This document shows, one piece after another, positions 7,674 to 15,968 of a stretch of 64,000 bases of DNA. A program made the position numbers and the translations under genes. Where the stretch lies: NCBI RefSeq assembly GCF_006715395.1, contig NZ_VFNC01000001.1, forward strand, positions 3,906,001-3,970,000, read 5' to 3'. The notes under the pieces are model-generated. The model did no database searches. It was not told where the DNA came from and saw nothing but the letters and a program-made list of their open reading frames with translations. The first letter of the stretch is position 1; every line of letters begins with the position of its first letter. The stretch comes from Streptomyces sp. SLBN-31 (lineage in GTDB: Bacteria; Actinomycetota; Actinomycetes; Streptomycetales; Streptomycetaceae).

Positions 7674-8468
7674 ATGAAAACTCCCGACCGCACCAACGCG
7701 GCCGCACTCACCCCTGCCGAACACCGCACGGCGGTTGCGCAGGAGACCGCCCGGTTCGTCGCAGCGGTCAAGGACGCCGACCTCGGGACAGCAGTGCCCA
7801 GCTGTCCCGGCTGGACGCTGGCCGACCTGGTCAAGCACACAGGGAGCGTCCAGCGCTGGTTCTCGGTCCTGCTGCACACGCGCATCCAGGAACCCCCGCG
7901 CGGGCGCGAGGTGGACCTGCGACTCCCCGAGCAGGAGGACGGATACGCCGACTGGTTGGCCGAGAGCGAGACCGTGGCCGCGGACGCCTTCGCAGCCACC
8001 GACCCGAACCTTCCGATGTGGGCATGGGGCGCGGATCAGCACGCCCGTTTCTGGGCACGCCGGATGCTTTTCGAGACCCTGCTGCACCGGGCCGACGCCG
8101 AGCTCGCGCTCGGCCTGCGGCCCACGATCGACCGCCCGCTCGCCGTCGACGGGATCGACGAGTTCCTCGTCAATCTGCCCTTCGCTTCCTTCTTCGCCCC
8201 CAAGGTGGCCAACCTGCGCGGCCCCGACCGGACTATCCGCTTCCGCACCACCGACGGGGACGACGACTGGCTGGTGCGCCTGCGGCCCGACGGCTTCGGG
8301 CTCGACACGGGCCACCCGGCCACTGACACCGCGAACGCAACCGTCCAGGGCGCCGCGGCCGACCTGCTCTTGCTCGTCTACGGCCGGCTGGCCCACGACG
8401 CACAGGAGCTTTCGCACGAGGGCGACGAGAGCCTGCTGGCCCAGTGGTTCTCCAACTCGGCCTTCTGA
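7674..8468 (+). CDS. Maleylpyruvate isomerase family (mycothiol-dependent, DinB-like) protein
   Basis: A 264-residue protein with an N-terminal DinB-like four-helix domain (residues about 15-170) holding the family's PSCPGWTLADLVKHTG motif, whose His is a metal ligand. A further candidate ligand is in MLFETLLHRADAELALG. The C-terminal part (about 175-264) fits the SCP2-like domain of the family. Members are mycothiol-dependent isomerases or transferases; most have no assigned substrate. ATG 7674 follows GAAAGG. It stands alone, after the tandem repeat. Confidence 0.85.
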   Translation: MKTPDRTNAAALTPAEHRTAVAQETARFVAAVKDADLGTAVPSCPGWTLADLVKHTGSVQRWFSVLLHTRIQEPPRGREVDLRLPEQEDGYADWLAESETVAADAFAATDPNLPMWAWGADQHARFWARRMLFETLLHRADAELALGLRPTIDRPLAVDGIDEFLVNLPFASFFAPKVANLRGPDRTIRFRTTDGDDDWLVRLRPDGFGLDTGHPATDTANATVQGAAADLLLLVYGRLAHDAQELSHEGDESLLAQWFSNSAF

Positions 8469-8823
8469 AAAGGCCCTTTTCCCGGTGACGGCGTGAGACC
8501 GGGAAGATGATCAAGTGAGGCCGGCCTGCCAGATCTTGACCCGTCAGGGCTGTGGCCCGCAAGGCTGCAGGGGCTTCGACGACTGGCCAGATGCGTCGCA
8601 GCCTGCCGCATGCGTCGGTCGGCACAGGCGTGCCGGTGTACGCGGCGGTTCGGTGCCGACCCACCTCAGGCATCCGGGCTTCGCTCGGTGGGAGGGTGCA
8701 GGGGCCGGCACCAATGAGCTCGGCAGGGGGGCGTTTACCCAGCGACTCTCGGCCCAAGTGGGCGCTGCTCTCGATTCCAAGGCGAGCCATGCGAGGGATG
8801 CTTCCAGCAGGTCGCTACGGCCG
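8469..8823. other. Intergenic; no gene seen
   Basis: No supported gene on either strand. GAAAAGGCCCTTTTC lies right at the end of the previous gene but has no loop and is not a convincing terminator. Confidence 0.5.
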
Positions 8824-9930
8824 TCACCCGGCAGGCAGGGGGTCGGGTCCGCTGTCCTCCGATCCAACGGCGCCGGTGGCCGCCGCCTTGCGTCGCTCCC
8901 GCCACCAGGCCGCGATCAGAGCGGCCGCGGTACCGCCCACCGCGTAGGCGGAGAGCACCCACCAGGCGACCGATGTGGCGTGCGCGTCGAAGTACACGGT
9001 GTTGCGGACCAGCGTGGTGCCCGCGCCCGGCGGCAGCGCCTGTCCGATCGCACTCCAGAAGAACGGCAGCAGCACCGAGGGGTACACACCGCCCGAACTC
9101 GGGTTGCCCAGCACCACGAACAGCACGATGGTCAACCCCGTGCCAAGCATGCCCAGCAGCGTCTGCAGCGCGAGCGAGGTCGCCGCAGACGCGAACACCA
9201 CCAGCGTGCCGATCCCGGTCAGCGCCCAGAAGTGACCGCTCAGCGCGTCGAACACCGGGCCCACGATCACCGCGCCGGCGACCCCGGACACGATCGCGTA
9301 CAACCCCAGTACCGTCAGCCTGATCACGATCCGGTGCCGGTTGGCCGGTCGAGAACCGGCGGACATAGTCATGATCGTCGCCGTCAGATAGCCGCCGATC
9401 ACCCAGCCGAGCACCAGGTAGAAGGAGGTCATGCCGCGCCCGTCGCCGCTGTTGGGGGCTTGGATGTCGATGACCGCGACCTGCCGCTTCTGCACGGCCT
9501 CGATCTTCTGGGCGAGTTGTGAGGCGGTCTGTGACACCGAGGGGCCGCCGGCAGAGGCGACCAGCAGTGTGTCCTTCGTGCCGGTCGAGTCGAACAGGAA
9601 CGCGGCGTCCGCCCTACGGTCCATGATCCGCTCTCTGGCGGCGGACTCGTCGGGGGCGGCGGTCGCCTTCACCGGGTCGCCGTCGAGCCCGTTGAGCTTG
9701 GCCACGATCTGCGCCGAGGCCTGCCGCGGGGCCACCACCGCCACCGGAATCCGGTGCGGCGTGGGGGAGTGGAATGCGCCCAGATAGGAGACGGTGAAGG
9801 CGAGTTGGATCAGCAGGCCGCCCAGTACGAGCCCGAAGGCACGAAAGCTGATGGCGTCCCGCAGTTCGGCCGGGAAACCCCGGGCAGGGGCGGCGGAGGT
9901 CGAGGGGGAGTCGGCGCTCATGGCACGCAT
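8824..9930 (-). CDS. Putative ABC-2/YhgE-like multi-pass membrane protein
   Basis: About 368 residues. One membrane segment near the N-terminus (LVLGGLLIQLAFTVSYLGAF) is followed by an extracytoplasmic domain of about 130 residues (VAVVAPRQASAQIVAKLNG onwards) and then five or so membrane segments. This topology is shared by ABC-2-type permease subunits and YhgE/Pip-type or DUF3533-like proteins involved in export. No ATPase gene adjoins, so partner and substrate are unknown. ATG 9930 has GGGG five bases upstream; ATG 9921 is also possible. Confidence 0.7.
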   Translation of the reverse strand: MRAMSADSPSTSAAPARGFPAELRDAISFRAFGLVLGGLLIQLAFTVSYLGAFHSPTPHRIPVAVVAPRQASAQIVAKLNGLDGDPVKATAAPDESAARERIMDRRADAAFLFDSTGTKDTLLVASAGGPSVSQTASQLAQKIEAVQKRQVAVIDIQAPNSGDGRGMTSFYLVLGWVIGGYLTATIMTMSAGSRPANRHRIVIRLTVLGLYAIVSGVAGAVIVGPVFDALSGHFWALTGIGTLVVFASAATSLALQTLLGMLGTGLTIVLFVVLGNPSSGGVYPSVLLPFFWSAIGQALPPGAGTTLVRNTVYFDAHATSVAWWVLSAYAVGGTAAALIAAWWRERRKAAATGAVGSEDSGPDPLPAG

Positions 9931-10120
9931 GTACCCCGAATGAGCCAGAACACCGAAGGTGCGATTTGGCATGTGCTTGTCGTCGGTCTTTCTCGCCTGA
10001 GAGCTCGGGTGTTGCTGGTCAGGGTGGTGGGTTAGGGGCGTCGTGTGTGGGTGTTTGTGACATCGGGTGAGAAGTGGCAGCGTGCTGGGGGTGAGAGGGC
10101 CCAGGGGGTGCCGGCGGTGG

Positions 10121-11050
10121 CTACCAGCGCATGCCCAGCGCGTCGAGGTCGGTGCGGCGTTGTGGGGTGAGTTTGGCCGCTCTGCGGCGGGTGTTGTCGA
10201 TCCAGGCACCGAGTTTGACGACCGTCTCCTGGCCGCCGTTGCCGCCTCCGCTCGCCCGGATTGTTTCGGTGTGTTTGCGGGGCACCCGTAGGTGGCCTTC
10301 GCGTGCGTGGAACTGGCGTGCGGCTGCGAGGTGGGTGGCCCACCATTCGTCCTGACTGCGCCGGCCCGGCGCTACGGTCTCGCCCGCGGCCGCGGGGTCG
10401 ATGCCGGCGCTCTCCAGCAGGAACCGCTGCGCCGGCGTCAGCTGTTCCCATCCGGCCCGCTGCGCGGCGATCCAGGCGCCGAGGTCTTCGCCCTGGACGA
10501 TGAGTTCACCCACCGCGGTCGGGAGGGTGCCGCTGGCGCGGGTTTGGGCGAGGGTGAGCCGGTAGCAGCGCTGCCAGGCCACGTCCCACCCCGCCAGGGC
10601 CCACCCGGGATCGAGGGCGTCCAGCGCTTCCATCCGCTCCTGGGCCAGTTCCCCGGCATACGAGAGGCCCGTCTCCCCATTCGCGCGTCGTGCGGCGTTC
10701 TCCGGGGTCTTGCGGGCCGCTGCGCGCTGGTTCTTCGCCCAGACCCCGATCTGGAACCCGTCTGCGCCCCAGACCGCGGTGGCCGGCGGCAGGAAGTGTC
10801 CGTGCGCGTCCGCGGACGCCTGTGCCACGGCGAGTCCGGCCTCCCAGGCGGAGGCCTGGACCGACCACACCATGCCCAGCGCCTCGAGTTCGGCGACGCG
10901 GCCGGCCTCGAGGGTGCCGGCGGCGTAGCAGCGGCGCTGATCGGTGAGGAACACCCCCAGGGGATACGAGCCGAACGCGCCCCACTCGTCCGGGGTGACG
11001 TACACATACGGCACCCGCAGCTCTTGCGCACCGCTCCCGCGCTGCCGCAT
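10121..11050 (-). CDS. Protein of helicase-associated (HA) repeats only
   Basis: A 309-residue protein made of about four helicase-associated repeats, with the typical W..G......G...VP......LG.W....R spacing: WEAGLAVAQASADAHGHFLP / IGVWAKNQR, WQRCYRLTLAQTRASGTLP / LGAWIAAQR, and ATHLAAARQFHAREGHLRVP / LGAWIDNTRRR. In streptomycetes such repeats usually form the C-terminal half of large DEAD/DEAH helicases, for DNA or partner binding. No helicase motif (Walker A, DEAH) occurs here or just upstream, so this is probably a detached C-terminus of a larger gene. The start (position 11050) is uncertain. Confidence 0.72.
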   Translation of the reverse strand: MRQRGSGAQELRVPYVYVTPDEWGAFGSYPLGVFLTDQRRCYAAGTLEAGRVAELEALGMVWSVQASAWEAGLAVAQASADAHGHFLPPATAVWGADGFQIGVWAKNQRAAARKTPENAARRANGETGLSYAGELAQERMEALDALDPGWALAGWDVAWQRCYRLTLAQTRASGTLPTAVGELIVQGEDLGAWIAAQRAGWEQLTPAQRFLLESAGIDPAAAGETVAPGRRSQDEWWATHLAAARQFHAREGHLRVPRKHTETIRASGGGNGGQETVVKLGAWIDNTRRRAAKLTPQRRTDLDALGMRW

Positions 11051-11357
11051 GCGCCCGCTGCACAGTGCCCAGCCCGACCGAGGTGTATGTCGCGAACACC
11101 GTCACCGCCCCCGGGCCAGCCGTCCACGCCACCAGCACAGTTGGCTGGCGTGTTGGTCGCTGTGGGGGGCTTGGGCTTGGGCTTGTGACATCGCCGTCGG
11201 GTGCGGAGCCCGAACTGCTCACGCAGCGGAGCGTGGACGATAGGCCCCGCGCCCCGGTCCTGTACCCGTTGTCAGGGCCGGTTGGATGCTTTGTCCGTCG
11301 TGCTCGATGTGTCCATCGCGGTGCTGCGGGCGTCGGCCGAGGGGCGATACTGGGGGC

Positions 11358-11492
11358 CTGCCCGATCTCTCGACACCGAGCGCCTTCGAAATGCTGCGCG
11401 AACAGTACGCGCGTCGGCTGCCCGCGTCCTTGGACGAGCTCGCCGGGCCGACGACGGGCACGGTGGACCTTCCCCTGCATGTCGGGGTCTGA
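11358..11492 (+). pseudogene. N-terminal fragment of a conserved Streptomyces hypothetical gene
   Basis: An open stretch reads LSTPSAFEMLREQYARRLPA, SLDELAGPTTGTVDLPLHV and then stops at 11490-11492. It resembles the start of a conserved actinobacterial protein of unknown role (a recollection, not a search). The rest of 11051-11540 holds nothing I recognise. Confidence 0.45.
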
Positions 11493-11540
11493 CGGGGGTG
11501 GCCCCAACACGGGCCGCACCGTGTCACGAGGCGCTGGTGC

Positions 11541-12152
11541 CTACCGTCGGTCTGATAGGCCGGACGAGCTCCGGCGTCCGGGCGCCCCCGCACGAAGTCC
11601 GTCCATGACGATGTCCAGCAGGCGTGTCGCCTGCGGCTGCCAGTCATCGTGCGGGGCGAGCTGCCACAGGCCGGCGATGGCCAGCATGAAGTCGTCGGCT
11701 GTGACGCCGGGACGGATCGCGCCGGCCTCCTCGCAGGCGTGGAGCAGAAGGCCGGCAGCCTCGGTCACTGGGGTGTGGCCCGGTTTCGCCGCCTTCCCCG
11801 GCGAGGTGCTCAGGGCCTGGCGGATCGCCTCCGCCAGGCCGGCCTTGGTCATCGCGAACCGGGCGAGGTGGTCCATCCATGCCCGCAGCGCGCGGTCGGG
11901 TTCCATGGTCTCCAGCAGCACGGACGCGGTGTCGGCGATCTGCTGTACTCCGTGGCGGTAGAGCTCGAGGACGAGCGTCTCGCGGTTGGGGAAGTTCCGG
12001 TAGAACGTGCCCTGGCCGACGCCCGCCTTCTTGGCGATCGCGCTCAGCGGGGTGTCGGCAGCCCGGGAAAGCTCGGTGAGGGCCACTTCCAGAATGCGTT
12101 CGCGGTTGCGTTGCGCATCCGAGCGCAGGTGCGGGTCGTTCCTCTGCCGCAC
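11541..12152 (-). CDS. TetR-family transcriptional regulator of the molybdenum hydroxylase operon
   Basis: A 203-residue repressor. The N-terminal helix-turn-helix is TPLSAIAKKAGVGQGTFYRN followed by FPNRETLVLEL; the C-terminal part is the ligand/dimer domain. It is divergent from the operon at 12308, with two near-identical 12-14 bp palindromes between the starts, so it most likely represses both transcripts. ATG 12152 is the first Met of the frame. The inducer is unknown; aldehydes or aromatic substrates of the oxidoreductase are plausible (inference). Confidence 0.9.
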   Translation of the reverse strand: MRQRNDPHLRSDAQRNRERILEVALTELSRAADTPLSAIAKKAGVGQGTFYRNFPNRETLVLELYRHGVQQIADTASVLLETMEPDRALRAWMDHLARFAMTKAGLAEAIRQALSTSPGKAAKPGHTPVTEAAGLLLHACEEAGAIRPGVTADDFMLAIAGLWQLAPHDDWQPQATRLLDIVMDGLRAGAPGRRSSSGLSDRR

Positions 12153-12197
12153 TCGTCCTCCTCGCCGGCTTGTGTCCGAAAGCGGTCCTTGAGAACC

Positions 12198-12241
12198 GGA
12201 CAGTTGTCCACTACGTTCGACCGATAGCGGACAGCTGTCCG
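12198..12241. promoter_or_regulatory. Pair of TetR operators
   Basis: GGACAGTTGTCC (12198-12209) and CGGACAGCTGTCCG (12228-12241) share a GGACAGnTGTCC core, the second a perfect palindrome. Centres are about 31 bp, three helical turns, apart, between the TetR gene and the molybdenum hydroxylase operon. Confidence 0.8.
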
Positions 12242-12307
12242 TTTGAGCTCACTCTAGCGTCGGACTGACGCCCCGACGTGTCCAGGACACGTGAAAGAAG
12301 GCTGAAC

Positions 12308-12865
12308 ATGGCCCCAGCCCCCTCGTCAACGTCCAGCGACATCACCCTGAACATCAACGGCGAGAAGCACAGTCTGCCCGTCGACCACCGCACCACCTTG
12401 CTTGACGCCCTGCGCGAGCGCCTCGACCTGACCGGCACCAAGAAGGGCTGCGACCAGGGGCAGTGCGGCGCCTGCACGGTACTGCTCGACGGACGCCGGG
12501 CGGTGTCCTGTCTGCAACTCGCCGTGGCCGCCGACGGACGCGAGATCACCACCGTCGAGGGCCTGGCCGAGGGCGACCGACTGCACCCGGTGCAGCAGGC
12601 GTTCCTCGACCTGGACGGCTACCAGTGCGGCTACTGCACCCCCGGCCAGATCTGCTCGGCGATCGCGGTGATCGAGGAACACGCGGCCGGCTGGCCCAGT
12701 GCCGTCACCGACGACGTCCGCCCCGAGGCTGGACCACCACCCCTGAGCGCCGAGGAGATCCGGGAACGGATGAGCGGGAACCTGTGCCGCTGCGGCGCGT
12801 ACGTGTCGATCGTCCAGGCCGTGGCCCAGGCGGCGGAAGCGAAAACCAAGGAGGCGGCAGCGTGA
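12308..12865 (+). CDS. Molybdenum hydroxylase, [2Fe-2S] subunit (PaoA/YagT-like)
   Basis: A 185-residue electron-transfer subunit of the xanthine oxidase family. The N-terminal plant-ferredoxin domain holds KKGCDQGQCGACTVLLDG plus a further Cys in AVSCLQ; the C-terminal helical domain holds the second cluster's GYQCGYCTPGQ and SGNLCRCGAY. Electrons pass from the Mo subunit through both clusters to FAD. Unlike Escherichia coli PaoA it has no Tat signal, so the complex should be cytoplasmic. First gene of a four-gene operon, read from ATG 12308 after GTGAAAGAAGG; its stop overlaps the next start (GTGA). Controlled by the divergent TetR protein (inference). Confidence 0.93.
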   Translation: MAPAPSSTSSDITLNINGEKHSLPVDHRTTLLDALRERLDLTGTKKGCDQGQCGACTVLLDGRRAVSCLQLAVAADGREITTVEGLAEGDRLHPVQQAFLDLDGYQCGYCTPGQICSAIAVIEEHAAGWPSAVTDDVRPEAGPPPLSAEEIRERMSGNLCRCGAYVSIVQAVAQAAEAKTKEAAA

Positions 12866-13854
12866 GGGAGTTCGCATATGACCGGGCCCTCGACGTCTCC
12901 GGGGCCCTGGCCCTGCTGGACGCCGACCCCGACGCCCGCTTCCTCGGCGGCGGCACCAACCTCGTCGACCTGATGAAGACCGGCGTCGAGCGGCCCACCC
13001 GCCTGGTCGACGTCCGCGAACTGCCCCTGGACGGCATAGAGGTGACGGCGGACAGCGGCCTGCGCATCGGCGCCACCGTCACCAACAGCGACCTCGCCGC
13101 CCACCCCGAGGTCCGCCGCCGCTATCCGGCGTTGGCGCAGGCGGTACTGGCCGGCGCCTCCGGCCAGCTCCGCAACATGGCCACCGTCGGAGGCAACCTG
13201 CTCCAGCGCACCCGCTGCGGCTACTTCACCGACGTGACCAAGCCCTGCAACAAGCGTGTGTCCGGCAGCGGTTGCCCCGCGATCGAGGGCGAGCACCACA
13301 ACCACGCCATCCTGGGTGCCTCCGAGCAGTGCGTGGCCATCCACCCATCGGACATGGGCGTCGCGCTGACCGCCTTCGACGCGGTCGTGTCGTACGAAAC
13401 CGCCGACGGGCCCGGCGCATTGCCCCTCGCCGACTTCTACCTGCCGGTTGGTGACACCCCGCACCGCGAGACCGCGCTGCCGCCGGGCGCGCTGATCACC
13501 GGCGTCATGCTGCCGCCCGCTCCGGTGGCCGCCCGATCTCGCTACCGCAAGGTGCGCGAGCGTGCCTCGTACGCCTTCGCCATCGGCTCCGTCGCCGCGG
13601 CGCTCGACGTCCGGGACGGCGTCGTACGCGACGTACGCCTCGCCTTCGGGGCGGTCGCATCCCGGCCGTGGCGGGCGGCGACGGCCGAACGCGTCCTCAC
13701 CGGAGCGCCTGCCGACGCCGAGACCTTCGCCGCCGCCGCGGACGCCGAACTCGCCGCGGCGAAACCGCTGCCCCACAACGCATACAAGGTGACCCTCATG
13801 CGCAACCTCGTCGTGGCCGTGCTGACCGAACTGACCGAGGAGGCCGCCCGATGA
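12862..13854 (+). CDS. Molybdenum hydroxylase, FAD subunit with extra 4-Cys insertion (PaoB/YagS-like)
   Basis: A 330-residue FAD-binding subunit. FLGGGTNLVDLMKTGV and ATVGGNLLQRTRCGYF are the flavin-site loops; the CO-dehydrogenase flavoprotein C-terminal domain follows from about 215. Between about 115 and 155 are four cysteines (RTRCGYF, TKPCNKR, GSGCPAI, SEQCVAI) matching the insertion that binds a [4Fe-4S] cluster in E. coli PaoB, a feature absent from ordinary xanthine dehydrogenases. GTG 12862 overlaps the preceding stop; TGA overlaps the next ATG. Confidence 0.92.
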   Translation: MREFAYDRALDVSGALALLDADPDARFLGGGTNLVDLMKTGVERPTRLVDVRELPLDGIEVTADSGLRIGATVTNSDLAAHPEVRRRYPALAQAVLAGASGQLRNMATVGGNLLQRTRCGYFTDVTKPCNKRVSGSGCPAIEGEHHNHAILGASEQCVAIHPSDMGVALTAFDAVVSYETADGPGALPLADFYLPVGDTPHRETALPPGALITGVMLPPAPVAARSRYRKVRERASYAFAIGSVAAALDVRDGVVRDVRLAFGAVASRPWRAATAERVLTGAPADAETFAAAADAELAAAKPLPHNAYKVTLMRNLVVAVLTELTEEAAR

Positions 13855-15968
13855 CCACCACCCCCACGGCACGCAAGAACGCCGTCGGCACCGCGCACAC
13901 GCGCGTGGAGGGCCGCGACAAGGTCACCGGAGCCGCCCGCTACGCCGGTGAGATCCCGTTCGCCGACCTTGCGTACGGCTGCCTGGTGGTGTCCACAGTC
14001 ACCCGCGGCCGAATCCGTTCCATTGACACCGCCGAGGTCCTCGCCATGCCCGGTGTGGTAGCCGTCCTGCACCACGGCAACGCCCCGCGGGTCGAGACGG
14101 GGTACGTCGGTGTGCTGGGCGTTCCGGACCCGACCGCGGCCGTTTTCCAGCACGACAGGGTGCCGCACGCCGGCTGGCCGGTGGCGCTGGTCGTCGCCGA
14201 CACCTCCGAACGGGCCCGGGAGGCCGCCGAAGCGCTGGTGGTGCACTACGAACAGGAGCCGCACGACGTCGACTTCACCAGCGAGCACCCCGACGCGTAC
14301 CCGCTCGACAGCCATGGGCCGGCGGTGATCGAGAACGGCGACCTGGAGGCCGAACTCGCATCTTCCGCGGTGGTCGTGGACGCCGAGTACACCACCCCGG
14401 AAGAGCACCACACCATGATGGAGCCGCACGCGGCGACCGCCCGCTGGGACGGCGGCCGTCTCGAAGTCGTCGACTCCAACCAGGGGACCTTCTGGGTCGC
14501 GAGCGAACTCGCGCAGATGTTCTCGCTCGACCCGTCCGCTGTCCGGGTGCGCTCCGAACACGTCGGCGGCGGCTTCGGCAGCAAGGGCATCCGGGCACAC
14601 CAGGTGGCCGCCGTCATGGCAGCGACCGAACTGCAGCGCCCGGTCCGTGTGGTCATGACCCGCCGTCAGATGTTCTCCCTCACCGGCTACCGCAGCCCCA
14701 CCCGGCAGCGCCTGCGGCTCGGCGCCGATGCCGACGGCCGACTGCGCGCGCTGGAGCACCGTTCCCTCAGCGCCACCTCCACCGTGCACGAGTTCATCGA
14801 ATCGGCCGCCGGCCCCGCCCGGACCATGTACGGCGCCGACGCCCACCACACCGCCAACCGGCTCGTCCGGCTCGACGTGCCGACCCCGACGTACATGCGT
14901 GCGCCGGGCGAGGCACCGGGATCGTTCGCACTGGAGTCGGCGATCGACGAACTCGCCGAGAAGTGCGGTCTCGACCCGATCGAACTGCGCGCCCGCAACG
15001 ATCCCGCGGCGGGCCCGGTGTCCGGGCTGCCGTTCAGCGGCCGCAACCTGATCGCCTGTTTCAGGGAAGGCGCCCGCAGGTTCGGCTGGGCCGACCGTGA
15101 CCCCCGCCCCGGCCTGCGTCGCGAGGGACGCTGGCTGCTCGGCACCGGCACAGCGGCCGCATCCTTCCCGGCGGGTGCCGGCCCGTCCACCGCGGCCGTG
15201 ACGGCGGAGGCGGACGGCACCTTCACCGTGGGGGTCAACGCCGCCGACATCGGCACCGGCGCCCGGACCGCACTCACCCTGATCGCCGCCGACGCCCTTC
15301 AGACCGCGACGGAACACGTCCGGGTGCGCATCGGCGACAGCGACCTCGGCCCCGCGTTCATCGCCGGCGGCTCCATGGGCACCCGCTCCTGGGCGTGGGC
15401 GGTCATGGCCGCCGCACAGGAGCTGCGGGAGAAGCTCGCCCTCGGCGCCGACATCCCGCCGGAGGGGGTCACCGTACGGTCCGACACCACGGAGGCCCTC
15501 GGCGCCCTCGCCAGGACGGAACGACACTCCTTCGGCGCCCAGTTCGCCGAGGTGGCCGTCGACCCCGCCACCGGCGAGGTCCGGGTGCGCCGCATGCTCG
15601 GCGTCTTCGCGGCCGGCCGGATCGTCAACCCGCTCACCGCCCGCAACCAGTTCGTCGGCGGCATGACCTGGGGCATTTCCATGGCCCTGCACGAGGAGGC
15701 GGTCCGCGACCGGGCCCTGGGCAGCCACTACGGCGCCGACCTCGCCGGCTACCACGTCGCCTCCCACGCCGACGTTCCGGCCATCGAGGCGGACTGGATC
15801 GACGACCCGGACCCCGAGGACCCGGTCGGCATCAAGGGCATCGGCGAGATCGGCATCGTGGGCGCCGCCGCGGCCGTCGCCAACGCGGTCTGGCACGCGA
15901 CCGGCGTACGCCACCGGGACCTGCCGATCCGCCCCGACCGAGTCCTGATGGCAGGCGTCCATGCTTGA
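13851..15968 (+). CDS. Molybdenum hydroxylase, molybdopterin catalytic subunit (PaoC/YagR-like)
   Basis: A 705-residue catalytic subunit that oxidises aldehydes or N-heterocycles with water as oxygen donor. GRDKVTGAARYAGEIP opens the aldehyde oxidase/xanthine dehydrogenase a/b hammerhead domain; cofactor-binding loops include EHVGGGFGSKG and YMRAPGEAPGSFALESAID. The active-site Glu is in GIKGIGEIGIVGAAAAVANA near the C-terminus. Length fits PaoC (about 730) rather than fused xanthine dehydrogenases. ATG 13851 shares ATGA with the preceding stop. Gene order FeS-FAD-Mo-XdhC matches paoABCD, favouring an aldehyde oxidoreductase; the true substrate is not readable. Confidence 0.92.
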   Translation: MTTTPTARKNAVGTAHTRVEGRDKVTGAARYAGEIPFADLAYGCLVVSTVTRGRIRSIDTAEVLAMPGVVAVLHHGNAPRVETGYVGVLGVPDPTAAVFQHDRVPHAGWPVALVVADTSERAREAAEALVVHYEQEPHDVDFTSEHPDAYPLDSHGPAVIENGDLEAELASSAVVVDAEYTTPEEHHTMMEPHAATARWDGGRLEVVDSNQGTFWVASELAQMFSLDPSAVRVRSEHVGGGFGSKGIRAHQVAAVMAATELQRPVRVVMTRRQMFSLTGYRSPTRQRLRLGADADGRLRALEHRSLSATSTVHEFIESAAGPARTMYGADAHHTANRLVRLDVPTPTYMRAPGEAPGSFALESAIDELAEKCGLDPIELRARNDPAAGPVSGLPFSGRNLIACFREGARRFGWADRDPRPGLRREGRWLLGTGTAAASFPAGAGPSTAAVTAEADGTFTVGVNAADIGTGARTALTLIAADALQTATEHVRVRIGDSDLGPAFIAGGSMGTRSWAWAVMAAAQELREKLALGADIPPEGVTVRSDTTEALGALARTERHSFGAQFAEVAVDPATGEVRVRRMLGVFAAGRIVNPLTARNQFVGGMTWGISMALHEEAVRDRALGSHYGADLAGYHVASHADVPAIEADWIDDPDPEDPVGIKGIGEIGIVGAAAAVANAVWHATGVRHRDLPIRPDRVLMAGVHA

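Noticed and set aside
8467..8481. GAAAAGGCCCTTTTC as a terminator after the gene at 7674-8468
   Set aside because: The palindrome has only one central base, so a hairpin stem could not form with a proper loop.
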